In this document: positions 14,431-22,167 of the stretch, one piece after another
How positions within the stretch are numbered: the stretch's first letter is position 1
Layout: the number at the start of each line of letters is the position of its first letter
Assembly: GCF_001953305.1 (NCBI RefSeq)
Contig: NZ_MTFE01000010.1
Location: 4,365,289 to 4,407,321 of the forward strand
DNA from: Cnuella takakiae
GTDB taxonomy: Bacteria; Bacteroidota; Bacteroidia; Chitinophagales; Chitinophagaceae
DNA length: 42,033 bases
Direction: 5' to 3'
Notes under the pieces: generated by a model
The model's input: only the letters and a program-made list of their open reading frames with translations
What the model was told of the DNA's origin: nothing
Database searches by the model: none
Translations under genes and position numbers: made by a program

Positions 14431-14597
14431 ACCCCCTGTCCCCCTGAAGGGGGAACTTAGGTCAGACATAACTATATACAACAGCGCCCCTCCAAAGCAG
14501 AGGGGCGCTGTTGTATATTAAAACTTCGCGTTAATGCATGTTGCAGATGGAGCAGGCACTCTGGCCTAAGTTCCCCCTTCAGGGGGACAGGGGGTGT
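14431..14597. repeat. Family-A inverted pair bracketing a terminator
   Basis: Arms 14431-14463 and 14563-14597 are near-identical inverted copies of the family-A repeat. The left arm starts 1 nt after the DUF922 stop and the right arm ends 8 nt before the kinase stop. A 19-bp terminator lies between them, the same layout as 6163-6481. Confidence 0.93.
14474..14518. terminator. Bidirectional terminator, 19-bp perfect stem
   Basis: ATATACAACAGCGCCCCTC (14474-14492) pairs perfectly with 14500-14518 around a 7-nt loop. It serves two converging genes. Confidence 0.9.
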
Positions 14598-14605
14598 CGG
14601 GTTAT

Positions 14606-15238
14606 TTAAAACAACCCATACAATTCCGCGTCAATAGCATTGATGATCTTACCCAAGTCTTCGGTGTTGTGGGGAAAACGGTTATCGTCTACATTGATGA
14701 TAAGCAGTGGGCCTTCTTTGTAACCATCAATGAACTTATTATAATATTCGTTCAGCCGCTTGAGGTAGTCGAGGCGGATATTCTCTTCGTACTCCCGGCC
14801 GCGGTTTTGAATCTGGCCTACCAGGGTAGGCACAGAGGCCTGCAGGTAGATCAGCAGGTCGGGCGGCTGCACGGTAGACTTCAGTGTTTCGAAAAATGAA
14901 AAGTAGTTATCAAAGTCACGTTTGCTCATCAACCCCATCTCGTGGAGGTTGGGCGCAAAGATCATTGCATCTTCATAAATGGTTCGATCTTGAATTACCG
15001 TTTGCGAACCACGATGAATCTCAATCAGCTGGCGGATACGGCTGTTCAGAAAGTATATCTGCAACTGGAAACTCCAGCGGGGCATGTCTTCATAAAAGTC
15101 GTTGAGGTAGGGATTATGATCCACATCCTCGAAGTGGGGCAACCACTTGTAATGCTTACTCAACAGCTCGGTAAGGGTGGTCTTACCGGCACCTATGTTG
15201 CCGGCAATGGCAATATGCTTTGGTTTTTTATTCGGCAT
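14606..15238 (-). CDS. Deoxynucleoside kinase (dNK/dGK-dAK family)
   Basis: Phosphorylates a deoxynucleoside for dNTP salvage. 210 residues with P-loop GNIGAGKT near 13-20, the DRS-like motif QDRTIYED near 88-95 and a lid region with NRGREYEENIRLDYLKRLNE near 142-160, all typical of the dNK family. The preferred nucleoside cannot be read from this. It lies 63 nt downstream of trpS on the same strand with no terminator between, so an operon is likely. Confidence 0.92.
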   Translation of the reverse strand: MPNKKPKHIAIAGNIGAGKTTLTELLSKHYKWLPHFEDVDHNPYLNDFYEDMPRWSFQLQIYFLNSRIRQLIEIHRGSQTVIQDRTIYEDAMIFAPNLHEMGLMSKRDFDNYFSFFETLKSTVQPPDLLIYLQASVPTLVGQIQNRGREYEENIRLDYLKRLNEYYNKFIDGYKEGPLLIINVDDNRFPHNTEDLGKIINAIDAELYGLF

Positions 15239-15301
15239 AAATAATTGGATACAAGATGAAAATTTCCGGCTGTTGTATAGGGTAGGGTGTGGTTGATTGT
15301 A

Positions 15302-16300
15302 TTAGCCAAGATAGTTCAGTCCCATCATCGCCCTTGCTTCACGGATGGTTTCCTGCGCACTGGCCCTTGCCTTTTCGGCGCCCTGCTGCATTACTTTTTT
15401 CAAATAAGTTTCATCTGCGCGGATGGCTTCGGCTTTTTCGCGGATGGGTGCAATAAAACGCACCATATCTTCCGCCAGTTGCTTTTTCATATCGCCATAG
15501 CGGATATTGGCAGCATTGAAATCATCCCTGAACTTTTGCAGGGTATTTTCTTCGCTCACCAGCGACATCAACTGGAAGATGTTTTGAATATAATCCGGCA
15601 TTTCAGAATTGGGCTCGGTTGGACCACTGTCGGTCTTTGCCTTCATCACCTTCTTGCGAATCAATTCATCGGTGTCGGCGAGGTATAGCGTAGCCAGTTG
15701 GTTTTCGCTTTTGCTCATCTTACCGGTACCATCCAGCGAAGGCACTTTCACCAGTTCGTTGCCAAAGTTAAAGGCATGCGGCTCGGGGAAGAGCTCGCCA
15801 TAACGGTGGTTGAACCGCTGCGCAAAGTTGCGGGCCATTTCCAGATGCTGCTCCTGGTCTTTACCCACGGGTACGTACTTGGCGCGGTGGATGATGATAT
15901 CGGCAGTTTGCAACACAGGATAGGTCAGCAAACCGGCATTCACGTTCTCGGGATGCTGGCGCACCTTTTCTTTAAAGGTTACCGTTTTCTCCAGCTCGCC
16001 TTTATAAGCCAGCATATTAAGGTAGAGGTACAATTCCGAAATCTCGGGGATGGCACTTTGCACATAAAGGCACGCCTTCTCGGGATCGAGGCCGGCAGCA
16101 ATGTTTTCGGCCAATACACGGAGCACGCTGTCCTGCAGCTCTTTTGTATCGGGGTGGGTGGTGAGGGAATGCCAGTCGGCCACGAAAAAGTAACAGTCAT
16201 ACTGCTCCTGCATGCGCACATAATTGCGCATGGCGCCAAAGTAGTTACCCAGGTGTAAAAAGCCTGTGGGCCTGATGCCGCTGACAACAATTTCCTTCAT
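15302..16300 (-). CDS. trpS: Tryptophanyl-tRNA synthetase
   Basis: Charges tRNA-Trp. The start is at 16300 (MKEIVVSGIRPTGFLHLGNY), giving 332 residues, the normal size. An open frame extending to 16780 only reads across the divergent gatC gene. The class I signatures are present: the HIGH equivalent HLGN near 16-19 and KMSKS in DGTGKMSKSENQ near 190. Transcription is divergent from gatC. The -7 box TATCTTTG (16309-16316) lies 8 nt before the ATG. Confidence 0.97.
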   Translation of the reverse strand: MKEIVVSGIRPTGFLHLGNYFGAMRNYVRMQEQYDCYFFVADWHSLTTHPDTKELQDSVLRVLAENIAAGLDPEKACLYVQSAIPEISELYLYLNMLAYKGELEKTVTFKEKVRQHPENVNAGLLTYPVLQTADIIIHRAKYVPVGKDQEQHLEMARNFAQRFNHRYGELFPEPHAFNFGNELVKVPSLDGTGKMSKSENQLATLYLADTDELIRKKVMKAKTDSGPTEPNSEMPDYIQNIFQLMSLVSEENTLQKFRDDFNAANIRYGDMKKQLAEDMVRFIAPIREKAEAIRADETYLKKVMQQGAEKARASAQETIREARAMMGLNYLG

Positions 16301-16308
16301 AAGAGCGG

Positions 16309-16316
16309 CAAAGATA
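16309..16316 (-). promoter_or_regulatory. -7 box of trpS (TATCTTTG)
   Basis: Perfect TAnnTTTG on the minus strand, 8 nt from the trpS ATG. The upstream -33 region lies inside the GTTTGGAGTTTGGGG word repeat. Confidence 0.7.
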
Positions 16317-16446
16317 GTTGGGAGTTGGGAGTTTGGGGTTTGGAGTTTGAGGTTTTTCCAAGAGCCACCACAACTACGGGTAAACAAACAGCCTATACCG
16401 GTCTCCAACCACTCAACACCAAACCCCCAACTCCAAACCTCAAACC
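16316..16446. repeat. Inverted word-repeat pair between trpS and gatC
   Basis: The left arm (about 16316-16356) is built of GTTGGGAG and GTTTGGGGTTTGGAGTTTGA words. The right arm (about 16411-16446) carries the complementary words (CCAAACCCCCAACTCC, AAACCTCAAAC). Pairing is imperfect, roughly three quarters in my alignment. The same family is at 2581-2774. Here it occupies a divergent promoter region. Confidence 0.8.
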
Positions 16447-16449
16447 GTT

Positions 16450-16457
16450 TATATTTG
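16450..16457 (+). promoter_or_regulatory. -7 box of gatC (TATATTTG)
   Basis: Perfect TAnnTTTG only 5 nt before the gatC ATG at 16463, implying a leaderless mRNA. Confidence 0.7.
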
Positions 16458-16462
16458 TCTAT

Positions 16463-16753
16463 ATGCAAGTAGACGATGCCCTGGTAGATAAACTGGCCAC
16501 CCTGGCCCACCTGCACTTCAACACCGAAGAAAAGGAAGCCATCAAAGGCGATCTGCAGAAAATGATCGGTTTTATCGACAAGCTGCAGGAACTGGACACC
16601 ACCGGCGTGGAGCCCCTGATGCATATGAGCGATGCGGTAAACGTGTTGCGCGAAGATGTACCGGGCGCCATGCTCACCACCGGGCAGGCCCTGCAAAATG
16701 CAGCCAAGCACGATGGCCATTATTTCCAGGTACCCAAAGTCATCAAAAAATAA
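16463..16753 (+). CDS. gatC: Asp/Glu-tRNA amidotransferase subunit GatC
   Basis: Small stabilising subunit of GatCAB, which converts Glu-tRNA(Gln) to Gln-tRNA(Gln). The start at 16463 (MQVDDALVDKLATLAHLHFN) gives 96 residues, the usual size; a longer frame from 16325 crosses repeat DNA. The pattern LA.L..L.F...E......DL..M..FID.L and the C-terminal LREDVP region are typical. gatA and gatB are not in the window. The next gene, an ABC ATPase, follows 9 nt after the stop, so they are probably cotranscribed. Confidence 0.93.
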   Translation: MQVDDALVDKLATLAHLHFNTEEKEAIKGDLQKMIGFIDKLQELDTTGVEPLMHMSDAVNVLREDVPGAMLTTGQALQNAAKHDGHYFQVPKVIKK

Positions 16754-16762
16754 CGCTGTTTC

Positions 16763-17470
16763 ATGTCGGGCATCATCCACCTCGAAGGCATCCGCAAAAA
16801 CTACTACCTGGGCAAACAGGTGATCGAAGTACTGAAGGGTATTTCGTTGGAAATTTATAAAAACGAATATGTGGCCCTGATGGGTCCTTCAGGTTCAGGC
16901 AAGAGTACCCTGATGAATATCCTTGGCTGCCTCGACACGCCTACCGCCGGCACCTATGTGCTTAATGGCAAGGACGTAAGCCGCATGAGCGATAACGACC
17001 TCGCCGAAGTGCGCAACCAGGAGATTGGTTTTGTATTCCAGCAGTTCAACCTTCTCCCCCGCCTTTCGGCAGTAGAGAATGTTGCCCTGCCGCTGGTGTA
17101 TGCCGGTGTGGGTAAAAAAGAGAGGCTTGCAAAAGCCATGATGGTACTGGAAAAAGTAGGTCTTGCCGACCGCAGCCACCACCGGCCCAACGAAATGAGC
17201 GGTGGACAAAACCAGCGTGTGGCCATTGCCCGGGCATTGGTAAACGATCCTTCCATCATCCTCGCCGATGAACCTACGGGTAACCTTGATACAAAGACCT
17301 CGTACGAGATCATGGATATCTTTGAAAAGATCCATGCAGGTGGCAACACCGTAGTACTGGTTACCCACGAAGAAGATATTGCCAACCACGCCCGCCGCAT
17401 CATCCGCCTGCGCGACGGCCTGCTGGAAAGCGACCGGCAGACGGAAAGAGCTGCAGCTGTTACCGTGTAA
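16763..17470 (+). CDS. ABC transporter ATP-binding protein, MacB/LolD type
   Basis: 235 residues. Walker [10 protein letters not shown] near 41-49, Q-loop FQQFNLLP near 92-99, signature [15 protein letters not shown] near 143-157, Walker [13 protein letters not shown] near 169-180 and the switch histidine in LVTHEED near 202-208. These are the hallmarks of the MacB/LolD/FtsE group. The signature has Met and Asn where LSGGQQQ is usual. No permease gene is adjacent: the protein sits behind gatC, so its partner must be encoded elsewhere. It ends in a perfect-stem terminator after a 28-bp tandem array. Confidence 0.9.
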   Translation: MSGIIHLEGIRKNYYLGKQVIEVLKGISLEIYKNEYVALMGPSGSGKSTLMNILGCLDTPTAGTYVLNGKDVSRMSDNDLAEVRNQEIGFVFQQFNLLPRLSAVENVALPLVYAGVGKKERLAKAMMVLEKVGLADRSHHRPNEMSGGQNQRVAIARALVNDPSIILADEPTGNLDTKTSYEIMDIFEKIHAGGNTVVLVTHEEDIANHARRIIRLRDGLLESDRQTERAAAVTV

Positions 17471-17475
17471 AGAAA

Positions 17476-17559
17476 GCTGCAAGCTGTTAGCTGCAAGTAT
17501 TTGGCTGCAAGCTGTTAGCTGCAAGTATTTGGCTGCAAGCTTTTAGCTACAAGTGTTGG
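17476..17559. repeat. 28-bp tandem repeat, three units
   Basis: Two identical 28-bp units (17476-17503 and 17504-17531; GCTGCAAGCTGTTAGCTGCA then AGTATTTG) are followed by a third with about six changes (17532-17559). The unit itself is made of near-repeats of AGCTGCAAG. It starts 5 nt after the ABC ATPase stop. The third unit resembles the dispersed copies at 10828-10862 and 19862-19892. Confidence 0.93.
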
Positions 17560-17614
17560 CGCTTAGGCTATAGCCATCAGGTAGAAGATAATAGGTCTTA
17601 AAATAGTATAATGT

Positions 17615-17656
17615 ACAAATAAGACAGGGAAGCCAACGCTTCCCTGTCTTATTTGT
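17615..17656 (+). terminator. Terminator, 19-bp perfect stem
   Basis: ACAAATAAGACAGGGAAGC (17615-17633) pairs perfectly with 17638-17656 around CAAC. It ends the gatC-ATPase transcript. Confidence 0.9.
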
Positions 17657-17713
17657 TTCCTGCCGGTGGGTTTGTTATTGTTCAAAAAGAAGAATAGCCA
17701 ACCAAGGAATCTT

Positions 17714-17798
17714 GTCATGCCGACGCATGTCGGCATCTCCATCCGTCGTCAAACATCTTGGCTTTAGTGGGGATGCCGAAACAAGTTCGGCATGACAG
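17714..17798. repeat. REP-like inverted pair (GTCATGCCGA family)
   Basis: Arms 17714-17740 and 17769-17798 share outer GTCATGCCGA and inner GGCATC(T/C)CC ends in inverted orientation. Each arm holds its own ATGCCGAC/GTCGGCAT-type dyad. Similar words (TCATGCCGAACTTGTTTCGG) are seen in many bacteria, from memory. With the tandem array and terminator it accounts for most of the 448-nt gap 17471-17918. Confidence 0.88.
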
Positions 17799-17918
17799 CG
17801 TTTGATTAGACTAGTTTACTTTGATTAAATGCGTCAAAGGCATTGTGGAAAAATGCCTGCTACTTTTCCGGCAACTTGTTTCCTAACCCGCGACTTTTGC
17901 TTTTCCCAACATCAACTT

Positions 17919-18479
17919 ATGGCATTCAAAATATATACAAAGACCGGTGATGCCGGCCACACAGGATTGATTGGCGGTACCAAGGTGCCCAAGAACGATT
18001 TGCGTATTGAAACTTATGGCACGGTAGACGAACTGAACTCCTGGATGGGTATGGTGAACGACCAGTTCAACCACCCGGAACTGAAAGCGGAAATCAAGGA
18101 AATACAGGACCGCCTGTTTACCATCGGCTCCTTGCTGGCAACCGACCATAGCAAGCAAACAAAGATGGCCCTGCCCGACCTGCACGAAAGCGACGTGCAG
18201 CTACTGGAAAGCCGCATTGATATTATGACAGACCAACTGCCGGAAATGAAGTCTTTTATTCTCCCGGGTGGCCATCCTACTGTTTCGTCTATTCATGTTG
18301 CCCGCTGTGTTTGCCGTCGTGCTGAACGACTAGCCGTATCGCTGCAGATGCACGATGTACCGGTAGAAGCACTCGTAATTCAATACCTCAACCGCCTAAG
18401 CGATTACCTGTTTACCCTTGCCCGTTATGCCGGCATGGTGCTGGGTGCGGAGGAGATTCCGTGGAAAGCGAGGGTATAA
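17919..18479 (+). CDS. PduO-type cob(I)alamin adenosyltransferase
   Basis: Transfers the adenosyl group of ATP to cob(I)alamin to make coenzyme B12. The start at 17919 (MAFKIYTKTGDAG) gives 186 residues, standard for the single-domain PduO enzyme. The ATP-binding N-terminus YTKTGDAGHTGLIGG, then YGTVDELNSWMG near 38-50, RCVCRRAERL near 125-135 and LNRLSDYLFTLARY near 155-168 are all present. No other cobalamin genes are nearby. The near -7 box GACTTTTG (17892-17899, one mismatch) stands 19 nt upstream. The stop abuts the word repeat 18480-18565. Confidence 0.94.
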   Translation: MAFKIYTKTGDAGHTGLIGGTKVPKNDLRIETYGTVDELNSWMGMVNDQFNHPELKAEIKEIQDRLFTIGSLLATDHSKQTKMALPDLHESDVQLLESRIDIMTDQLPEMKSFILPGGHPTVSSIHVARCVCRRAERLAVSLQMHDVPVEALVIQYLNRLSDYLFTLARYAGMVLGAEEIPWKARV

Positions 18480-18565
18480 TGTGCTAATTAGTTAATGTGA
18501 TAATGTGCTAAAAAATGAAGCTTGTATTTCATTAGCACATTAGCCAATTATCCCATTAGCTAATT
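18480..18565. repeat. Inverted word-repeat pair (TTAGCTAATTAGCACA family)
   Basis: The left arm (18480-18520, GTGCTAATTAGTTAATGTGA words) pairs imperfectly with the right arm (18531-18565) around a short loop, between converging genes. It begins right after the adenosyltransferase stop. The right arm contains the lolD-like stop codon (18556-18558) and encodes its last residues Val-Ile-Ser. The same family is at 32340-32438. Confidence 0.88.
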
Positions 18566-19215
18566 ACTTTCCCGTCCTTCATCACCACCGTCCTATCACT
18601 CAGTTGCGCCAGTTCTTCGTTGTGGGTAACAATGAGGAAGGTTTGATTGAACTGCTTGCGCAGGTCGAAAAAGAGTTGGTGCAGGTCGCGGGCATTGGCC
18701 GAGTCGAGGTTGCCGGTGGGCTCGTCGGCAAATACCACACTGGGTTTGTTGATGAGGGCACGGGCAACGGCTACTCTTTGCTGTTCGCCGCCCGATAGGG
18801 CGCCGGGTTTATTTTCCAGCCGGTGCGAAAGCCCCAGCATCTGGAGCAGCTCTTCGGCTCTTTGCCTTACTTCTGCTTTACGCCCGCCGGCAATCCAGCC
18901 CGGGATACAAACATTTTCCACGGCGCTGAACTCGGGCAGCAGGTGGTGAAACTGGAACACAAAACCAATGTGCCGGTTGCGGAAATTGGCCAGCTTCCGG
19001 CCATCAAGGCGGGTAATGGTTTCGCCGGCAAGGGTAACGGCACCGGCATCGGCACGGTCGAGGGTACCCAGGATGTGGAGCAGGGTACTTTTGCCGGCCC
19101 CTGAAGAACCGACGATGCTCACAATTTCGCCTTGCTCCACGCTGATGTCAACGCCCTTGAGCACTTCTACAGCGCCATATCTTTTGTGTATGTCCTTTGC
19201 GGTAAGTATTGCCAT
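18556..19215 (-). CDS. lolD: LolD-like lipoprotein-releasing ABC ATPase
   Basis: 219 residues: Walker A GSSGAGKST near 36-44, FQFHHLLPEFSAVENV near 90-105 (a LolD-style Q-loop), LSGGEQQRVAVARAL near 140-154, Walker [13 protein letters not shown] near 164-175 and LIVTHNEEL near 196-204. The FHHLLPEF segment and length favour LolD, the ATPase of the LolCDE complex that frees lipoproteins from the inner membrane. The permease is not adjacent. The last residues (VIS) and stop are encoded by the repeat arm. A related MacB-like ATPase lies only 1 kb away on the other strand. Confidence 0.88.
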   Translation of the reverse strand: MAILTAKDIHKRYGAVEVLKGVDISVEQGEIVSIVGSSGAGKSTLLHILGTLDRADAGAVTLAGETITRLDGRKLANFRNRHIGFVFQFHHLLPEFSAVENVCIPGWIAGGRKAEVRQRAEELLQMLGLSHRLENKPGALSGGEQQRVAVARALINKPSVVFADEPTGNLDSANARDLHQLFFDLRKQFNQTFLIVTHNEELAQLSDRTVVMKDGKVIS

Positions 19216-19359
19216 GAATAAGGGAATGGCTGTAAATATCCGGAATGTTGGTTAAAGGCTGCCTACAGAAAGGACGGCATTGTCAAAGCATGGTGCCTGC
19301 TCTGTACAACAAAGGTTTGCCTGGCGCAGGTTTCCGCTGCCCTGTTGAAAAAAGGTGCA

Positions 19360-19390
19360 TTTGGAATTTTGCCCAATACAATTACATTTG
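19360..19390 (+). promoter_or_regulatory. Complete Bacteroidota promoter (TTTG-N19-TACATTTG)
   Basis: The -33 TTTG at 19360-19363 and -7 TACATTTG at 19383-19390 are separated by 19 nt, a full match to the Bacteroidota primary-sigma consensus. It drives the DUF2795 gene with an 87-nt leader. It is the best promoter in the window. Confidence 0.85.
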
Positions 19391-19477
19391 CCGAAATTTG
19401 CGGCCGGAATCTATGCTAAAACTGGCATAATAATTAGGCTTCAAACCAAAACAATAACAGCATAAAACATCCATACA

Positions 19478-19699
19478 ATGTTCTGGACACTTGAACTGGC
19501 CTCCTACCTCGAAGACGCTCCCTGGCCTGCTACCAAAGATGAATTGATTGACTACTCGATCCGTTCCGGCGCTCCCATCGAAGTGGTGGAGAACCTGCAG
19601 GAGTTGGAAGACGAGGGTGAAGTGTATGAAAGCATTGAAGACATCTGGCCCGACTACCCTTCCCAGGAAGACTTCCTATTTAACGAGGACGAGTACTAA
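19478..19699 (+). CDS. DUF2795 small acidic protein
   Basis: 73 residues. The N-terminal part (ASYLEDAPWPATKDELIDYS, then IRSGAPIEVVENLQELED) matches DUF2795, a small family of unknown function found in many bacteria. The C-terminus is very acidic (Glu and Asp rich, DFLFNEDEY). It is monocistronic: a complete promoter upstream (19360-19390), an 87-nt leader, and an intrinsic terminator 20 nt after the stop. High expression would fit this tidy unit, but this is inference. Confidence 0.88.
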   Translation: MFWTLELASYLEDAPWPATKDELIDYSIRSGAPIEVVENLQELEDEGEVYESIEDIWPDYPSQEDFLFNEDEY

Positions 19700-19718
19700 T
19701 TCAAGAGATATATTTTTC

Positions 19719-19749
19719 AAAGCCGCTTCTTTAGGGAGGCGGCTTTTTT
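19719..19749 (+). terminator. Terminator of the DUF2795 gene
   Basis: AAGCCGC (19720-19726) pairs with GCGGCTT (19739-19745), with further TTC/GAG pairing inside, followed by six T. Confidence 0.88.
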
Positions 19750-19754
19750 CATTT

Positions 19755-19952
19755 CACGCAAAGGCGCCAAGGAGCAAAGACGCAAAAGAAATTGCACGCA
19801 ACGATACAACGGAGCCACGGCGCAACTATATTTTATTTATGGATTGCCTCACCATGTATCACTTGCAGGTTGTAGCTAAAAGCTTGCAGCTTGTCTTTGC
19901 GTCTTTGCTCCTTAGCGCCTTTGCGTGACAATCGTTGCGTCGTTGCGTGCAA
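19755..19952. repeat. Two-module inverted word repeat (CACGCAAAGGCGC family)
   Basis: Left side: module 1 at 19755-19787 (CACGCAAAGGCGCCAAGGAG, CAAAGACGCAAA) and module 2 at 19793-19811 (TGCACGCAACGA, CAACG). Right side: module 1 inverted at 19894-19927 and module 2 inverted at 19931-19952. The module order is not mirrored, so the two sides are not a simple single stem. Between them lies an inverted copy of the GCTGCAAGCTTTTAGCTACA repeat (19862-19892). This fills the 307-nt gap between DUF2795 and fabI; no gene is there. Confidence 0.88.
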
Positions 19953-19955
19953 ATA

Positions 19956-19987
19956 AAAAACCCGCAACAGGAGCCTGCTGCGGGTTT
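19956..19987 (-). terminator. Terminator of fabI
   Basis: On the minus strand AACCCGCAGCAGG pairs with CCTGTTGCGGGTT (one G-T pair) around a very short loop, followed by six T, 19 nt after the fabI stop. Confidence 0.88.
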
Positions 19988-20006
19988 GTAAAATTGCTAT
20001 ACTAGC

Positions 20007-20828
20007 TTATTGCTGTCCTTCTTCAATGGTTTTTACCACCGCTTCGCTTACACCCACAAAGGAGAAACCGCCATCGTGGAAGAGGTTCTGCATGGTGATA
20101 TAGCGGCTCATATCGCTGAACATAAATGCGCAGTAGTTGGCGCAGTCATCGGCGGAAGCATTACCCAGAGGGCTCATTTTTTCCGCATAATCGATAAAGC
20201 CGTCAAAGCCTTTTACGCCGCTGCCTGCCGTGGTGCGGGTGGGGCTTTGCGAAATGGTGTTTACCCGCACTTTGTTGCGCACACCATAATGGTAACCAAA
20301 GCTGCGGGCCACGCTTTCCAGCAGGGCCTTGGCATCGGCCATTTCATTGTAATCGGGGAAAACACGCTGGGCAGCGATATAGCTTAAGGCTACTACCGAC
20401 CCCCACTCGCTGATGGCGTCCATATCCCATGCAGTGCGCAGTACGCGGTGCAGGCTCATGGCCGAAATGTCCAGCGACTTTTGGTTCCACTCGTAGTTTA
20501 TCTCGGTGTAGTGCTTGCCCTTGCGTACGTTCAGGCTCATACCAATGGAGTGGAGTACGAAATCGATCTTGCCGCCAAAATGGGCCTGCGCCTGCTCAAA
20601 CAGGTTCTTCAGGTCGTCCATATTGGTAACATCGGCAGGGATAACAGGAGCGTTAACGGCTTCCGCCAATTTATTGATCTCACCCATGCGCAGCGCAACG
20701 GGTGCATTGGTCAGTACCAGCTGGGCACCCTGCTCGTGGCATTTGAGTGCCGTTTTCCAGGCGATGGATTTTTCGTCGAGGGCACCAAAAATGATCCCTC
20801 TCTTTCCCTGCAAAAGGTTGTTAGCCAT
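20007..20828 (-). CDS. fabI: Enoyl-ACP reductase FabI
   Basis: NADH-dependent reduction of enoyl-ACP, the last step of the fatty acid elongation cycle. 273 residues. The cofactor region GKRGIIFGALDEKSIAW (about 8-24) and HSIGMS near 93-98 are typical. The catalytic Tyr150, Tyr160 and Lys167 match E. coli Tyr146, Tyr156 and Lys163 with a constant offset. The glycine of HSIGMS, the classic triclosan/diazaborine resistance position, is the sensitive-type Gly. The promoter box TACTTTTG (20875-20882) gives a 46-nt leader and a terminator follows. Confidence 0.96.
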   Translation of the reverse strand: MANNLLQGKRGIIFGALDEKSIAWKTALKCHEQGAQLVLTNAPVALRMGEINKLAEAVNAPVIPADVTNMDDLKNLFEQAQAHFGGKIDFVLHSIGMSLNVRKGKHYTEINYEWNQKSLDISAMSLHRVLRTAWDMDAISEWGSVVALSYIAAQRVFPDYNEMADAKALLESVARSFGYHYGVRNKVRVNTISQSPTRTTAGSGVKGFDGFIDYAEKMSPLGNASADDCANYCAFMFSDMSRYITMQNLFHDGGFSFVGVSEAVVKTIEEGQQ

Positions 20829-20874
20829 ATTCAGATATTAAAAATGATTCAGTACAGTTGATTTATTGCGGGCT

Positions 20875-20882
20875 CAAAAGTA
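20875..20882 (-). promoter_or_regulatory. -7 box of fabI (TACTTTTG)
   Basis: Perfect TAnnTTTG on the minus strand, 46 nt before the fabI ATG. No -33 TTG at standard spacing. Confidence 0.6.
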
Positions 20883-20904
20883 GTGGTTTTGCACCTTACC
20901 ACGC

Positions 20905-22167
20905 CTAGCGGAACAAACCCGTCCAGTTATAGACGATGAAACCCACGAGGTAAATGGTAAACAGCACCAGGCTGCCGGGCAGGAAAAACATACCGGCAAA
21001 AGCAGTGGCACCCAATACTACCAGCGCCAATGCGATCTTTTGGGCCCTGGTAGTTCCGCGCCAGCGGAGCGGGTAAGGCAGCTCGCCCAGGGGCAGTGCC
21101 AGCGTGAGCAGCGTAAGGGCACCAAAGAAAATAGTATTGGCATAAGCTGTTCCGTCAAACAGGTTTGTAAACAAGCCCAGTCCCAGCAAGGTCAAACCCG
21201 AAACCATGGCACTTACCACCGTTATGGCCGACCATTTTTCCGCGGCTGAAATAGCGTGTTTACCTAAAGGATGAAACAGCAATACAAAATTGGCAATGGG
21301 GTTAATGGTCCAGGAGGTCATCACCAGCAAGAGGTACAGCCCAATAGGCAGGAACACCAGTTCTTTGGGTGCGCCGGCGGCACTCAGGCCGGCAGACGCC
21401 AACCGGAACAGGATGTATAAAACGATGGGCGAACCGGTACGCCACTTCTTGCCTTTGTTGTGCAGCCAGAAATGGTACTGGAGCAGCCAGCGGTAGGGTG
21501 CCACGTTGGACTTGAGGGCTTCCTTCAAACCGGTCCGGGCATTATCGCTGTTGGGATTGAGGCGGAGCGCTTCGCGGAAATGGTGCTGGGCTTCCTTGTG
21601 GTTGCCTTTTTCCAGGTAGTTCCATGCAACGGTGGCATGGGTCATTTCGTTGTGCGGGTCGAGTGCAAGGGCATCCTGCATGGTTTCGATGGCCTCACCA
21701 TTGCGGCGCATTTTATTGAGTGCCCGGCTGCGTGCATTCAGGCAGGTAAGGTTGTCGGCCTCCCAGTAAAGCCCTTCATCGGCCTTTTCGAGTGCGGGCT
21801 CCCACTGTTGCTGGGCCAACAGCACAAAAGACTGCAAACCGTAGTATTCGGCAATATCGGGATGAATGGACTGGGCCGTTGCCAGGTAATCAACCGCGGT
21901 GGCATATTCGCCCAACTGGTAGTGACCAAAAGCAAGCAGGTAGTAGTAAAAGCTGTGTTCGGGACGCAGGGCAAGGGCCTCGCTGATAAAGCCCATACCA
22001 TCCTTGAAGTGGCCGCCTTCGTAGGCACAGCGGCCCAACAGTGCAAGGGCCATATCGTTGTATGGTTCCCGCGACAGCACTTCGCGTGCCGCCACTTCAG
22101 CATCGTGCACACGTCCCTGCTCCAGCAACAGGCTTGCCCGGTCCAGCAGCACCCCGGTATCTACCAT
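20905..22167 (-). CDS. TPR protein with a polytopic membrane domain
   Basis: 420 residues, not a named family that I recognise. Residues 1-215 are about six tetratricopeptide repeats (for example ALLGRCAYEGGHFKDGMGFI, DYLATAQSIHPD, ALDPHNEMTHATVAWNYLEK), with no signal peptide, so this half is predicted cytoplasmic. Residues about 248-416 form six membrane segments. Its ATG shares one base with the TAA of the AAA-ATPase gene (TAATG), so translation is coupled. The pair suggests that the ATPase acts at the membrane through this TPR platform, perhaps in protein quality control or complex assembly; this is inference. Confidence 0.88.
   Translation of the reverse strand: MVDTGVLLDRASLLLEQGRVHDAEVAAREVLSREPYNDMALALLGRCAYEGGHFKDGMGFISEALALRPEHSFYYYLLAFGHYQLGEYATAVDYLATAQSIHPDIAEYYGLQSFVLLAQQQWEPALEKADEGLYWEADNLTCLNARSRALNKMRRNGEAIETMQDALALDPHNEMTHATVAWNYLEKGNHKEAQHHFREALRLNPNSDNARTGLKEALKSNVAPYRWLLQYHFWLHNKGKKWRTGSPIVLYILFRLASAGLSAAGAPKELVFLPIGLYLLLVMTSWTINPIANFVLLFHPLGKHAISAAEKWSAITVVSAMVSGLTLLGLGLFTNLFDGTAYANTIFFGALTLLTLALPLGELPYPLRWRGTTRAQKIALALVVLGATAFAGMFFLPGSLVLFTIYLVGFIVYNWTGLFR

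Noticed and set aside
15302-16780. N-terminally extended trpS of 492 residues
   Set aside because: The extension is read across the antisense of gatC and repeat DNA. The enzyme starts normally at 16300 with a promoter 8 nt upstream.
17476-17559. Possible CRISPR array
   Set aside because: The 28-bp units are directly adjacent, with no spacers, and no cas genes are present.
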